Assembly (NCBI GenBank): GCA_002335945.1 | Contig: DDDD01000088.1 | Location: 53,163 to 60,039 of the forward strand | DNA from: Porticoccaceae bacterium UBA1989 | GTDB taxonomy: Bacteria > Pseudomonadota > Gammaproteobacteria > Pseudomonadales > Porticoccaceae | Length of the DNA: 6,877 nucleotides | Direction: 5' to 3' | In this document: one piece after another, positions 1 through 6,344 of the stretch | How the letters are laid out: every line of letters begins with the position of its first letter | Position numbering within the stretch: position 1 is the stretch's first letter | Notes under the pieces: model-generated | What the model was told of the DNA's origin: nothing | The model's database searches: none | The model's input: the letters and a program-made list of their open reading frames with translations, nothing else | Translations under genes and position numbers: made by a program

Positions 1-25
1 CTGGGGTGACGTTCCTTCGCTGGGC

Positions 26-853
26 TTACAAATACCCAACCAGCGGGTCACCGCCGGAGTAGCTTGTCAGGCTCGCCAATGAATCAATAAACAGATAAAA
101 CAGCTCGGCCTGCGAAGAAACATCCAGCTTGGCATAGCTGTTTTTACGGTGCAGTTTCACTGTCTCGGGTGAAATGCCTAGGCGCTCGGCAATGGATTTG
201 GTCGAGTGGCCATGCAAGAACAGCTGCACCACCTGAGATTCTCGATCGGTTAAGTAGGCAGTGCCAAAATATTTTAGGGCGCTATCCAGTTGCCCCGGAA
301 GCTGATTCTCCTGACTGGCATTGCTCTGCACCTCGGCATTCCAATGCTGCTTGCAGATGGCTTCAATAACATCATTAATATCGTTTAGGATACTGATCTG
401 GGTGCGATTAAAGCGCTGAGTCAACGTCATGCGGCTCAGGGATATATTCATAAACTGAGACGGGGACAGATGAATGATGTAGCCGACTTCATCGTTTATG
501 TCGGTGTGCTTAAAATAGCTGCGATAGTATTCGGTTTTCTCGAAGCCCTCAGGCGCCAAATCGCTGAGCCGATGAAAGCCAGATATACGCTGATCAACTG
601 CGGCGCGATAGAAGGGGTCAAGAATAAAGGCACTGTTCACAAATCCATCGATCTGGGTTTCGCGCTCTTGGGTGGGAATATCGTTGTAGTGAACCACTGG
701 GGTCACATCACGGCGATAATGTAGGATCACCGCATTGTCGAAAGGCACCAACGTTTTAAGCATGCTGATGAGCAGACGCGGCAAACGATCGCTGCCGATT
801 TCCGGCATGATCGCTGCAAGTTTCTGACTAAAATCTAAAAGATGACTATTCAT
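26..853 (-). CDS. LuxR-type HTH transcriptional regulator
   Basis: Probable cytoplasmic DNA-binding regulator of 275 aa. The C-terminal part (about residues 200-258) is a clear LuxR/FixJ-type four-helix HTH: it opens with LTDRESQVVQLFLHG, continues with KSIAERLGISPETVKLH, and ends with a KLDVSSQAEL segment. These match the family's conserved T, E, G, I-A, L, S, TV, H and KL positions. Residues 1-175 form a mixed alpha/beta sensor-like domain, possibly GAF-like or an autoinducer-binding relative, with an LDPFY motif at 79-82. No response-regulator receiver domain is visible, and no luxI-like synthase lies in the window, so it would be a LuxR 'solo'. The ATG is preceded by AGGA with 8 nt spacing, which supports this start. 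It lies 41 bp downstream of the small protein at 895-1371 on the same strand, so co-transcription is plausible. The ligand and target genes cannot be read from the sequence. The HTH assignment is secure; the N-terminal domain is not. Confidence 0.9.
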   Translation of the reverse strand: MNSHLLDFSQKLAAIMPEIGSDRLPRLLISMLKTLVPFDNAVILHYRRDVTPVVHYNDIPTQERETQIDGFVNSAFILDPFYRAAVDQRISGFHRLSDLAPEGFEKTEYYRSYFKHTDINDEVGYIIHLSPSQFMNISLSRMTLTQRFNRTQISILNDINDVIEAICKQHWNAEVQSNASQENQLPGQLDSALKYFGTAYLTDRESQVVQLFLHGHSTKSIAERLGISPETVKLHRKNSYAKLDVSSQAELFYLFIDSLASLTSYSGGDPLVGYL

Positions 854-858
854 CTAAG

Positions 859-873
859 AAGTCCTATCGACTT
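859..873 (-). promoter_or_regulatory. Small inverted repeat over the luxR-type gene's ribosome binding site
   Basis: On the minus strand AAGTC, a 5 nt loop and GACTT form a perfect 5 bp inverted repeat just upstream of the regulator's start codon. The AGGA Shine-Dalgarno (862-865) lies partly in the loop and partly in the 3' arm. Such a stem is short and may be chance, so a role in limiting translation is only a possibility. Confidence 0.2.
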
Positions 874-894
874 TTTGGGTTGGCTGCGCTTGAA

Positions 895-1371
895 CTATGA
901 CTGGAACTGATCGGGATTCATAAACATCAGTCGCACTACGAGGCAATCATCAAAGGGCTCAACAGACATCATTAGCACATTAATATGTTCGCCAGTCTGA
1001 ACACCGCTGGGCAAGTTAAACAAAATACCGCCGTTGGCTTCGTTGGTCATTGTATGCAGATCTTTGAGCTCTTTGTCTTTACGCACCTCGGTATCAAATT
1101 TCTGCAGTAGAGACTTGAGAGACATTTCAAAGTTTGGGTAGTTAAACTGACCGCGATATTCACTGCGCTCTAACTCCAACTTAATAGGGATAGTGGCACC
1201 TGACTGTTCTGCCTTCAGCTCTCCGGCTTGCACTCTTGTACCCTGTTTGAGTTCCTTAAACAGCTTTTTGGCATCTTCTGGTTTCTGACGGATAAATCCG
1301 GCTACCAGTAAGTTTGAGCCTAGGTTGAATAATTTGCGTGCGTCGATATTGATACTCTGTTGTTCAGTCAT
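895..1371 (-). CDS. Conserved-looking hypothetical protein, 158 aa
   Basis: I do not recognise this family. The product is a 158-residue soluble protein with no signal peptide, membrane segment or metal-binding cysteine cluster; its only cysteine is C143. Residues 10-43 look helical, with a basic stretch around QKPEDAKKLFKELKQG. Residues 60-70 look like a beta strand (IPIKLELER). Residues 80-107 are a charged helix-rich region, and 113-150 look like alternating strands (GGILFNLPSG, INVLMMSVEPF, CLVVRLMFM). The frame is open over the whole length and ends in TAG. No good Shine-Dalgarno is seen before the ATG, but the start is in a natural position and its MTEQQSIN opening is typical. It is followed after 41 bp by the LuxR-type regulator, so the two may share an mRNA. 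Coding status is likely from length and composition; the function is unknown. Confidence 0.75.
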   Translation of the reverse strand: MTEQQSINIDARKLFNLGSNLLVAGFIRQKPEDAKKLFKELKQGTRVQAGELKAEQSGATIPIKLELERSEYRGQFNYPNFEMSLKSLLQKFDTEVRKDKELKDLHTMTNEANGGILFNLPSGVQTGEHINVLMMSVEPFDDCLVVRLMFMNPDQFQS

Positions 1372-1673
1372 TGTGGTTCACATCAATTTTGATAAAAAAC
1401 TGACTCTACCGGAAACCTCTAGTAAATGTAATAGCTGCAAGCCCTTTTGTTGGCTAGCTTGGTCGGTTATGGCTATGCTGGGGTCGTTTTTACTCAGGGT
1501 GCTAACTGGGCGAGTTAATTACCATGCTCCGCTGAACCTAGGGTTTGATGTGAGCCTTATTATAAGTGCTTAAGACAGGCTTTAATTGCCCGCAGCAAGG
1601 CTAATTTAGGTCTATAGTTTTCGTTTAGGATCTGTGTTTCACCACTAGAGATTTGAGGTATTAAAAAGTAGCT
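1372..1673. other. 302 bp divergent intergenic region
   Basis: This spacer separates the start of the small unknown gene (minus) from the start of sdaA (plus), so promoters for both should lie here. I see no convincing gene; the one plus-strand open frame across 1325-1573 begins inside the unknown gene and has no family resemblance. Towards sdaA there is a TATAGT hexamer (1613-1618) flanked by two copies of TTTAGG (1605-1610 and 1624-1629, 19 bp apart). No good -35 element sits at the right distance: the nearest, TTGCCC at 1586-1591, has a 21 bp spacer. No recognisable riboswitch or terminator was seen. Confidence 0.5.
1605..1629 (+). promoter_or_regulatory. Candidate -10 element with flanking TTTAGG direct repeats upstream of sdaA
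   Basis: TATAGT at 1613-1618 matches the sigma-70 -10 consensus at five of six positions and lies about 55 bp before the sdaA start. It sits between two TTTAGG copies whose starts are 19 bp apart, a spacing near two helical turns that could suit a dimeric regulator. No proper -35 hexamer is present, so if this is a promoter it may need an activator. This is inference from a few short matches. Confidence 0.25.
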
Positions 1674-3074
1674 ATGGCCATTAGTGCATTTGATTTATTT
1701 AAGATTGGTATCGGCCCTTCTAGTTCACATACCGTGGGCCCAATGCTGGCCGCCAATCAATTTGCCCAGGGGTTAGAATCCTCGGGTCTATTGCCTCAGG
1801 TCGGTCGCATTATGGCCGAGATGTTTGGCTCTTTGGGGGCAACGGGCAAAGGCCACGGCACACCCAAAGCGGTGCTCTTAGGTCTGGAAGGGGAGATGCC
1901 CGATTCGGTTGATGTACCCTCAATAGCCAAGCGAGTGGCAGCTATTCGTGAGAATCATCGCCTGGCTCTCTGCGGTAGCCACAGTATTGATTACAATCAT
2001 GACCGCGATTTTTTCTTACACCGTCGCAAAGTATTGCCGTTTCATTCCAATGGCATGATATTTACCGCCTTTGATCACCAGGGTAATGAGCTTACCAAGC
2101 GCACCTTTTATTCCGTGGGTGGCGGTTTTGTTGTGGATGATTCGGCCTCAGAAGCCGACTGTATTATTGAAGATAGTCGAGTGACGGCCTATCCCTTTGA
2201 TTCAGCCTTCGAATTACTGGCGCTTTGCAAAGAGCACAGCCTGAGCATTTCCGACCTGATGTTGGAAAATGAAAAGGCCTGGCGCCCAGAGCAAGAAACA
2301 CGAGATGGTTTAATGAACCTTTGGTCCGTGATGCAAAGCTGCGTGACCAACGGCATCACTAATGGCGGCATCTTACCTGGCGGGCTCAATGTGCCGCGCC
2401 GTGCTCGAGAACTACATCAGCAACTGTTAAGCCAGCCAGAAGCTGCCCTGTCAGATCCATTGAGTGTATTGGATTGGGTGACGCTCTATGCCTTGGCCGT
2501 GAACGAAGAAAACGCAGCAGGTGGCCGAGTGGTGACAGCACCGACTAACGGTGCAGCGGGCATTATTCCGGCGGTGCTACATTACTTTATGCGATTTGTA
2601 CCCAATGCCACAGATGAGGCGGTAGTGAGATTTCTGCTTACAGCATCGGCGATTGGAATTCTGTATAAAAAGAACGCCAGTATTAGTGGTGCCGAGGTTG
2701 GCTGTCAGGGAGAGGTGGGTTCTGCCTGCTCTATGGCAGCTGGCGCTCTTGCTGAAGCACTGGGCGGGACACCGGCTCAGGTAGAGAATGCTGCAGAGAT
2801 TGGTATGGAGCACAATCTGGGTCTAACCTGCGATCCTGTGGGTGGTCTGGTGCAGGTACCCTGTATTGAACGCAATGCGATGGGTGCCGTAAAAGCCATT
2901 CATGCCGCGCGCATGGCGATGCGCGGTGATGGCTCGCACTTTGTTTCCTTAGATAAGGTGATTCAAACCATGCGCAAGACCGGTGAAGATATGCACAAGA
3001 AGTATAAAGAAACCTCTCGTGGTGGTCTGGCAATGCATGTATTAGAAGTGCCGGTCAATATTATTGAATGTTAG
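1674..3074 (+). CDS. sdaA: L-serine ammonia-lyase (L-serine dehydratase), iron-sulfur type
   Basis: Cytoplasmic enzyme that deaminates L-serine to pyruvate and ammonia (EC 4.3.1.17), in serine catabolism. The 466 aa product is the single-chain form: an N-terminal beta domain (about residues 3-160), which opens with FDLFKIGIGPSSSHTVGPM, followed by the catalytic alpha domain (about 190-460). The family signature GAEVGCQGEVGSACSMAAG spans 339-357. Cysteines C344, C386 (TCDPVG) and C397 (VQVPCIER) match the three conserved [4Fe-4S] ligands of bacterial serine dehydratases. The protein ends exactly at a cysteine, C466, which in the Legionella enzyme folds back as a further cluster ligand and is displaced by substrate. 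Length is normal for the family, and the N-terminal alignment fixes the ATG at 1674. The Shine-Dalgarno is weak: GAGG lies 15 nt upstream. It appears monocistronic and converges on purC. No frameshift or missing key residue is seen. Confidence 0.97.
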   Translation: MAISAFDLFKIGIGPSSSHTVGPMLAANQFAQGLESSGLLPQVGRIMAEMFGSLGATGKGHGTPKAVLLGLEGEMPDSVDVPSIAKRVAAIRENHRLALCGSHSIDYNHDRDFFLHRRKVLPFHSNGMIFTAFDHQGNELTKRTFYSVGGGFVVDDSASEADCIIEDSRVTAYPFDSAFELLALCKEHSLSISDLMLENEKAWRPEQETRDGLMNLWSVMQSCVTNGITNGGILPGGLNVPRRARELHQQLLSQPEAALSDPLSVLDWVTLYALAVNEENAAGGRVVTAPTNGAAGIIPAVLHYFMRFVPNATDEAVVRFLLTASAIGILYKKNASISGAEVGCQGEVGSACSMAAGALAEALGGTPAQVENAAEIGMEHNLGLTCDPVGGLVQVPCIERNAMGAVKAIHAARMAMRGDGSHFVSLDKVIQTMRKTGEDMHKKYKETSRGGLAMHVLEVPVNIIEC

Positions 3075-3082
3075 ATTTTAGA

Positions 3083-3112
3083 GAAGGCTGGAGTTCATAG
3101 ATGCCAGCCTTC
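3083..3112 (+). terminator. Perfect 9 bp hairpin after sdaA, without U-tract
   Basis: GAAGGCTGG (3083-3091) and CCAGCCTTC (3104-3112) are perfect reverse complements around a 12 nt loop, beginning 9 nt after the sdaA stop codon. The position suits an mRNA 3' end, but no run of T follows on either strand, so this is not a textbook intrinsic terminator. It may mark a processed or protected 3' end. It cannot form at the same time as the hairpin at 3102-3119. Confidence 0.45.
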
Positions 3113-3119
3113 GCTGGCA
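3102..3119. repeat. Overlapping 7 bp hairpin with CTTC tetraloop
   Basis: TGCCAGC (3102-3108), loop CTTC, and GCTGGCA (3113-3119) form a perfect 7 bp stem. Its 5' arm shares bases 3104-3108 with the 3' arm of the preceding hairpin, so the two structures are mutually exclusive in RNA. Its 3' arm runs straight into the octamer array. The pairing is directly visible; any switch-like role is inference. Confidence 0.45.
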
Positions 3120-3199
3120 AGACGGTAAGACGGTAAGACGGTAAGACGGTAAACGGTAAGACGGTAAGACGGTAAGGCTACAGGGGGCTAAGGCTACAG
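3113..3199. repeat. Octanucleotide tandem array (GACGGTAA)n with degenerate edges
   Basis: The core at 3121-3175 holds four exact copies of GACGGTAA, one copy lacking its first G (3153-3159), and two more exact copies. The 8 bp register continues outward: GCTGGCAA before it (5 of 8 matches), then GGCTACAG, GGGGCTAA and GGCTACAG after it. Eleven units in all cover 87 bp, equal to 88 minus the one lost base. Because 8 is not a multiple of 3, TAA stops occur in all three plus-strand frames of the core, while the minus-strand reading (TTACCGTC) has none. The array lies between two convergent genes and has no recognised function; it looks like a slippage-prone simple repeat. Copy number in the assembly could be imprecise. 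Confidence 0.9.
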
Positions 3200-3230
3200 C
3201 GCGCTGCCTTAGATAGAGAGGCAGGCGCTG
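3197..3230. terminator. Imperfect 11 bp hairpin in the sdaA-purC convergent spacer
   Basis: CAGCGC, a bulged G (3203) and CTGCC (3204-3208) pair with GGCAG (3220-3224) and GCGCTG (3225-3230) around an 11 nt loop. Eleven GC-rich pairs just past the purC stop codon could act as a terminator or RNA 3' stabiliser for purC, or bidirectionally. No T-run follows on either strand, so Rho-independent termination is doubtful. Confidence 0.35.
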
Positions 3231-3250
3231 CGAGAGAGAAAGCGTTGGCC

Positions 3251-4354
3251 TTAATCAATCAGTCCGTACTTTTCGCCCAGTATCTGAATAATCTCAGCCT
3301 TGGGATTATCGGATATTACCAAAGGCTCGCCGGTAATCTTTTCAGCCAGACTGACATAGGTATTGGATACTTCCATAATCACAGACTCTGGCAGCGCGTT
3401 ATCGGCGGCCAGGGCCAGACGTTCTTCCATTCGATTTTTATCCAGCAGAATATCCGGATCGGGAAAGTGATTAAGTAACAGCTGACGAAAACCCTCTTTA
3501 GAGTTCTCTACAATCTTACCCTCTCTGTAGGAAGGACCATCCCAAATGCGTGATGAATCTGGTGTGCCAACTTCATCCATATAGATAAGCTTTTCGTTGC
3601 CAGCTTTGTCGGTGACATAGCCAAACTCAAACTTGGTATCAATAAATATCTGGTCGAGTTTTGCCAGCTCTTGGCTAATCACATCAAAGCCTTCGCTGAG
3701 TAGCTTTTCGTAGACATCAATATCAGCGGTAGATTTAAACTGAAAGCGCTCATAGTTATTGAGGATATCGGCCCGTGACACATTCACATCATCAACCTCG
3801 GGCACACCGGGAATATCCTTGAGAATACCTTTGGTGGACGGCGTGATAAGTAGCTCGGGCAGTGCCTGATCTTTTTCCAAACCATCGGGAAGGCTAATGC
3901 CGCAGAAATCCCGCTCGCCTTTGGCATAGGAGCGCCACATAGAGCCCGTAATATATTGGCGGCAAATGGCTTCGATCATTACGGGTTTGGCTTTTTGAAC
4001 AATCCACACCAAAGGATGGGGCACATCTAAAATATGGCTATCTGCCAGACCCTGTTCACGAAACATCTTGAACCACTGATTAGAAATGGCATTGAGCGCG
4101 GCGCCTTTGCCGGGTACACCCTGAATTCCGCCTTCACCATGCCAGATGCATTCAAAGGCGGAGATACGGTCACTGATAACCATAATTGCCAGTGGTGAAT
4201 CAGGGGCGACATCGTAGTTATGCTCTGCAATCAGGCGGCGGCTGTCGGCCTCTGTCAGCCAGTACACGGAGCGGACTTTACCGCTGTGCACAGGCTCATC
4301 GCTGCGAATGGGAAGATCGTTGTTTGCGGCCAATACTTTATCAGCAAGACTCAT
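3251..4354 (-). CDS. purC: Phosphoribosylaminoimidazole-succinocarboxamide synthase (SAICAR synthetase)
   Basis: Cytoplasmic enzyme of de novo purine synthesis that joins CAIR and L-aspartate with ATP hydrolysis to give SAICAR (EC 6.3.2.6). The 367 aa product is the long form familiar from Vibrio- and Shewanella-type bacteria, not the roughly 237 aa E. coli form. Visible family signatures are the nucleotide-binding SGKVRSVY (24-31), SDRISAFE (61-68), the EAICRQYITGSMWRSY block (128-143), TPSTKG (171-176), DTKFEFG (239-245) and MDEVGTPDSSRIW (259-271). It stands alone on the minus strand, converging with sdaA and divergent from the YfcH-like gene. The start agrees with the family N-terminus. 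The only Shine-Dalgarno-like element is AAGG with 9 nt spacing, and the bases just before the ATG read CCCTCCT, the opposite of a ribosome binding site. I see no clear PurR operator upstream. Confidence 0.97.
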   Translation of the reverse strand: MSLADKVLAANNDLPIRSDEPVHSGKVRSVYWLTEADSRRLIAEHNYDVAPDSPLAIMVISDRISAFECIWHGEGGIQGVPGKGAALNAISNQWFKMFREQGLADSHILDVPHPLVWIVQKAKPVMIEAICRQYITGSMWRSYAKGERDFCGISLPDGLEKDQALPELLITPSTKGILKDIPGVPEVDDVNVSRADILNNYERFQFKSTADIDVYEKLLSEGFDVISQELAKLDQIFIDTKFEFGYVTDKAGNEKLIYMDEVGTPDSSRIWDGPSYREGKIVENSKEGFRQLLLNHFPDPDILLDKNRMEERLALAADNALPESVIMEVSNTYVSLAEKITGEPLVISDNPKAEIIQILGEKYGLID

Positions 4355-4387
4355 AGGAGGGTGCCTTGGTTTGTTGAATTAAAAGGG

Positions 4388-4415
4388 GTTAAACTTGAAG
4401 ACATAATGTTACCAA
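4388..4415 (-). promoter_or_regulatory. Weak candidate purC promoter
   Basis: On the minus strand TTGGTA (4410-4415) and TTTAAC (4388-4393) are separated by 16 bp, each matching the sigma-70 consensus at four of six positions. They lie about 35-60 bp upstream of the purC start in an AT-richer stretch. The match is poor and could be chance. Confidence 0.2.
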
Positions 4416-4458
4416 CTCGAGTTCCATGGAGCAAAGAAAAGATTGTGGGCTTATCGGG

Positions 4459-4487
4459 TTTATTTTACGTAATCACCGGTGTCTAAT
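4459..4487 (+). promoter_or_regulatory. Weak candidate promoter for the YfcH-like gene
   Basis: TCTAAT (4482-4487) matches the -10 consensus at five of six positions and has a poor -35, TTTATT (4459-4464), at a 17 bp spacing. It is about 29 bp before the preferred start codon, leaving a short leader. It is proposed only because a promoter is expected in this divergent spacer. Confidence 0.25.
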
Positions 4488-4505
4488 ATTGAAATACCGC
4501 TAATT

Positions 4506-4509
4506 GGGG
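4506..4509 (+). promoter_or_regulatory. GGGG ribosome binding site deciding the yfcH-like start
   Basis: Three in-frame starts are possible: TTG at 4504, ATG at 4510 and ATG at 4516. GGGG at 4506-4509 is 6 nt from the third but abuts the second and lies within the first. The third start also gives the usual short N-terminus before the Rossmann strand. Confidence 0.5.
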
Positions 4510-4515
4510 ATGAGC

Positions 4516-5412
4516 ATGGCAACTATTTTAGTCACTGGAGGCACCGGCTTTATTGGTCGAAACCTCTGTCAGCGAGCCTTGGATACGGGCTGGCAGGTAA
4601 TTGTGTTGACACGCAATTCAAAAGCTGCCGCCAAAAAACTGCCCCCAGCAGTCCAGCTTATCGAAAGACTGTCTGACCTGAACCCTGATCTAGCCATTGA
4701 GGCTGTGGTTAATTTGGCAGGTCAGCCCTTGGCAGAAGGTCGTTGGACCGAAGCTCGTAAACAGAATTTTATCGACAGCCGAGTTGGCACCACCACCGAT
4801 CTCTATACGTTTTTTAGTGCCCGTGATCTGAAACCCAGCGTACTTATTAGTGGTTCGGCCATTGGTTACTATGGGCCGGGCGAGCATTCTGTGGATGAGA
4901 GTGCAACAGGCACAGACTGTTTTTCTCATCGCCTGTGCAGCGACTGGGAGGCCAGCGCCGCTAAGTTTGAAAAGCTGGGTTGCAGGGTTTGTTATTTACG
5001 CACCGGCATAGTGTTAGGTGATGAGGGCGCTCTGGCGAAAATGTTGCCGGCCTTCAAACTGGCCTTAGGCGGGCCAATGGGCACCGGTGAGCAGTGGATG
5101 TCCTGGGTGCATATTGAAGATATGCTCAGCTTAATAATGCACTGCGTCGACAATAAAAATTTGAGCGGGCCGGTGAATGCCACCGCACCTAATCCGGCGA
5201 CCAACCGACAGTTTAGTAAGGCCCTGGGTGCAGCACTCAAGCGCCCAGCTATTTTCACCATGCCTGCACCTGTGGTTAAACTGTTGTTTGGAGAAATGGG
5301 GGAGGAACTACTATTACAGGGCCAATCTGTCGTGCCTAAAAAACTTAAAGACAGCGGCTTTGAGTTTCAGTATCCTAATCTGGATTTAGCGCTTACTGAT
5401 TTGTTGGGTTAA
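4516..5412 (+). CDS. yfcH: TIGR01777-type NAD(P)-binding epimerase, YfcH-like
   Basis: Cytoplasmic extended-SDR (NAD-dependent epimerase/dehydratase-like) protein of unknown substrate; E. coli YfcH (about 297 aa) and SDR39U1 belong to the same group. With the start at 4516 it has 298 aa. The N-terminus ILVTGGTGFIGR (residues 4-15) is the glycine-rich dinucleotide-binding loop of a Rossmann fold. Further family marks are NLAGQPLAEGRW, the SGSAIGYYG segment followed by CSDWE, and the RTGIVLG strand. The last 60 or so residues (from about ATNRQFSKALG through GQSVVPKKL) match the C-terminal domain characteristic of this family (DUF1731-type). It is divergent from purC and followed by an 88 bp AT-rich spacer before the SDR gene, so it may be transcribed alone. 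Longer starts at 4510 or 4504 would add two or four residues. The family is confident; the function is not. Confidence 0.93.
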   Translation: MATILVTGGTGFIGRNLCQRALDTGWQVIVLTRNSKAAAKKLPPAVQLIERLSDLNPDLAIEAVVNLAGQPLAEGRWTEARKQNFIDSRVGTTTDLYTFFSARDLKPSVLISGSAIGYYGPGEHSVDESATGTDCFSHRLCSDWEASAAKFEKLGCRVCYLRTGIVLGDEGALAKMLPAFKLALGGPMGTGEQWMSWVHIEDMLSLIMHCVDNKNLSGPVNATAPNPATNRQFSKALGAALKRPAIFTMPAPVVKLLFGEMGEELLLQGQSVVPKKLKDSGFEFQYPNLDLALTDLLG

Positions 5413-5427
5413 TACAGCGTAAAATAG

Positions 5428-5455
5428 TTGGACGATCTATAGAATCACGTATAGT
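5428..5455 (+). promoter_or_regulatory. Candidate promoter for the SDR-ybfF unit
   Basis: TTGGAC (5428-5433) and TATAGT (5450-5455) are separated by 16 bp in the AT-rich 88 bp spacer before the SDR gene. The -10 matches consensus at five of six bases, but the -35 only at its TTG. The length and AT content of the spacer support a separate promoter here rather than tight coupling to the preceding gene. Confidence 0.35.
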
Positions 5456-5500
5456 TAATAACTTAAAATCACTTTTATAAAAAATAACAGGAATTTTCCC

Positions 5501-6337
5501 ATGAGCAGTATTTTTTCCGGTAAGACCGTAATTATTACAGGCGCTTCAGCCGGAGTTGGTGCTGCCTGTGCAAGGGCATTTGCCGCGCAAAATGCCAAAT
5601 TGGTACTTATTGCTCGTGGCCGTGCAGGACTCAATGCTATTGCTAAAGAGTTGCGTCCAATCTGTGAAGTAATGACCAGCGTGATGGATGTTGCCGATAC
5701 TGCTCAGTGCATAAAACTACTCAAGAAAGCCGAAACCAAGTTTGGTGCTGTGCATGTGGTGGTGAACAATGCTGGCATGCACACTAGGGGTGATCTTGAA
5801 ACCATCGACCCGAATGATGTGGCGTCCATGGTAGATATTAATCTGCGCGCGCCGATGGTGTTGTCCTGTGCGGCTATTCCCTATCTCCAACGCGCCGGAT
5901 CTGGCGCCATTGTAAATATTGGTTCACTTGCAGGCCGTGCGCCACTTCAGGGTGCTGCAACTTATTCTGGTACCAAAGCGGGTCTGCGCGCCTTTAGCTA
6001 TGCGTTAGCTGACGAGTTAAAGGAGTCTGGCATCAATGTGGGTGTGGTTTCCCCAGGCCCGATCGACACCGGCTTTATTATGGATGAGATCGATAAGGTT
6101 GAAGATATTGTTTTCTCCCAGCCAATGAGCACAGCAGAGCAGGTTGCAGAAGCTGTGATCAGTATTGCCTCTGGAGAAGAAATTGAGATTTCACTGCCCG
6201 CTAAGAGCGGTAAGCTAACGACATTGAGCTATCTTTTTCCTACGCTGCGTCGCCGTTTGCGTCCCAAACTCTATGAGCAGGGTCGTAAAAACAAAGACAG
6301 GTACCGCAATCGTCAATCATTGGGTGAGGCATCCTAA
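5501..6337 (+). CDS. Short-chain dehydrogenase/reductase, classical SDR family
   Basis: NAD(P)-dependent oxidoreductase of 278 aa with an unknown substrate. It has the full classical SDR set: the TGASAGVG cofactor loop (13-20), D63, NNAG (89-92), and the active-site tetrad N114, S142, Y155 and K159 (in YSGTK), followed by PGPIDT (185-190). An arginine at 39 (LIAR), just after the second beta strand, suggests NADP(H) preference; this is inference. The C-terminal extension after about residue 240 is unusual in being strongly basic (LRRRLRPKLYEQGRKNKDRY), and could be an amphipathic or membrane-surface tail. AGGA with 8 nt spacing supports the ATG at 5501. The stop codon lies 7 bp before the esterase gene, indicating an operon. 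The SDR family assignment is secure; the substrate cannot be read from the sequence. Confidence 0.95.
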   Translation: MSSIFSGKTVIITGASAGVGAACARAFAAQNAKLVLIARGRAGLNAIAKELRPICEVMTSVMDVADTAQCIKLLKKAETKFGAVHVVVNNAGMHTRGDLETIDPNDVASMVDINLRAPMVLSCAAIPYLQRAGSGAIVNIGSLAGRAPLQGAATYSGTKAGLRAFSYALADELKESGINVGVVSPGPIDTGFIMDEIDKVEDIVFSQPMSTAEQVAEAVISIASGEEIEISLPAKSGKLTTLSYLFPTLRRRLRPKLYEQGRKNKDRYRNRQSLGEAS

Positions 6338-6344
6338 TTAACCA

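Noticed and set aside
470..724. 84-codon plus-strand open frame opposite the LuxR-type gene
   Set aside because: It is antisense to the clear LuxR-type regulator, whose HTH motif and ribosome binding site define the real frame.
1325..1573. 82-codon plus-strand open frame
   Set aside because: It begins inside the opposite-strand unknown gene, has no good ribosome binding site and resembles no protein family.
2577..3033. Minus-strand open frames inside sdaA
   Set aside because: They lie antisense within a well-conserved enzyme gene whose family motifs fully explain the coding signal.
3113..3199. CRISPR array
   Set aside because: The units are 8 bp and contiguous with no spacers, and no cas-like gene is present.
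3197..3230. Classical Rho-independent terminator
   Set aside because: The stem is good but no T-run follows on either strand; it is kept only as a low-confidence hairpin.
4355..4515. PurR operator or purine riboswitch upstream of purC
   Set aside because: No ACGCAAACG-type palindrome and no recognisable purine-aptamer core could be found by eye.
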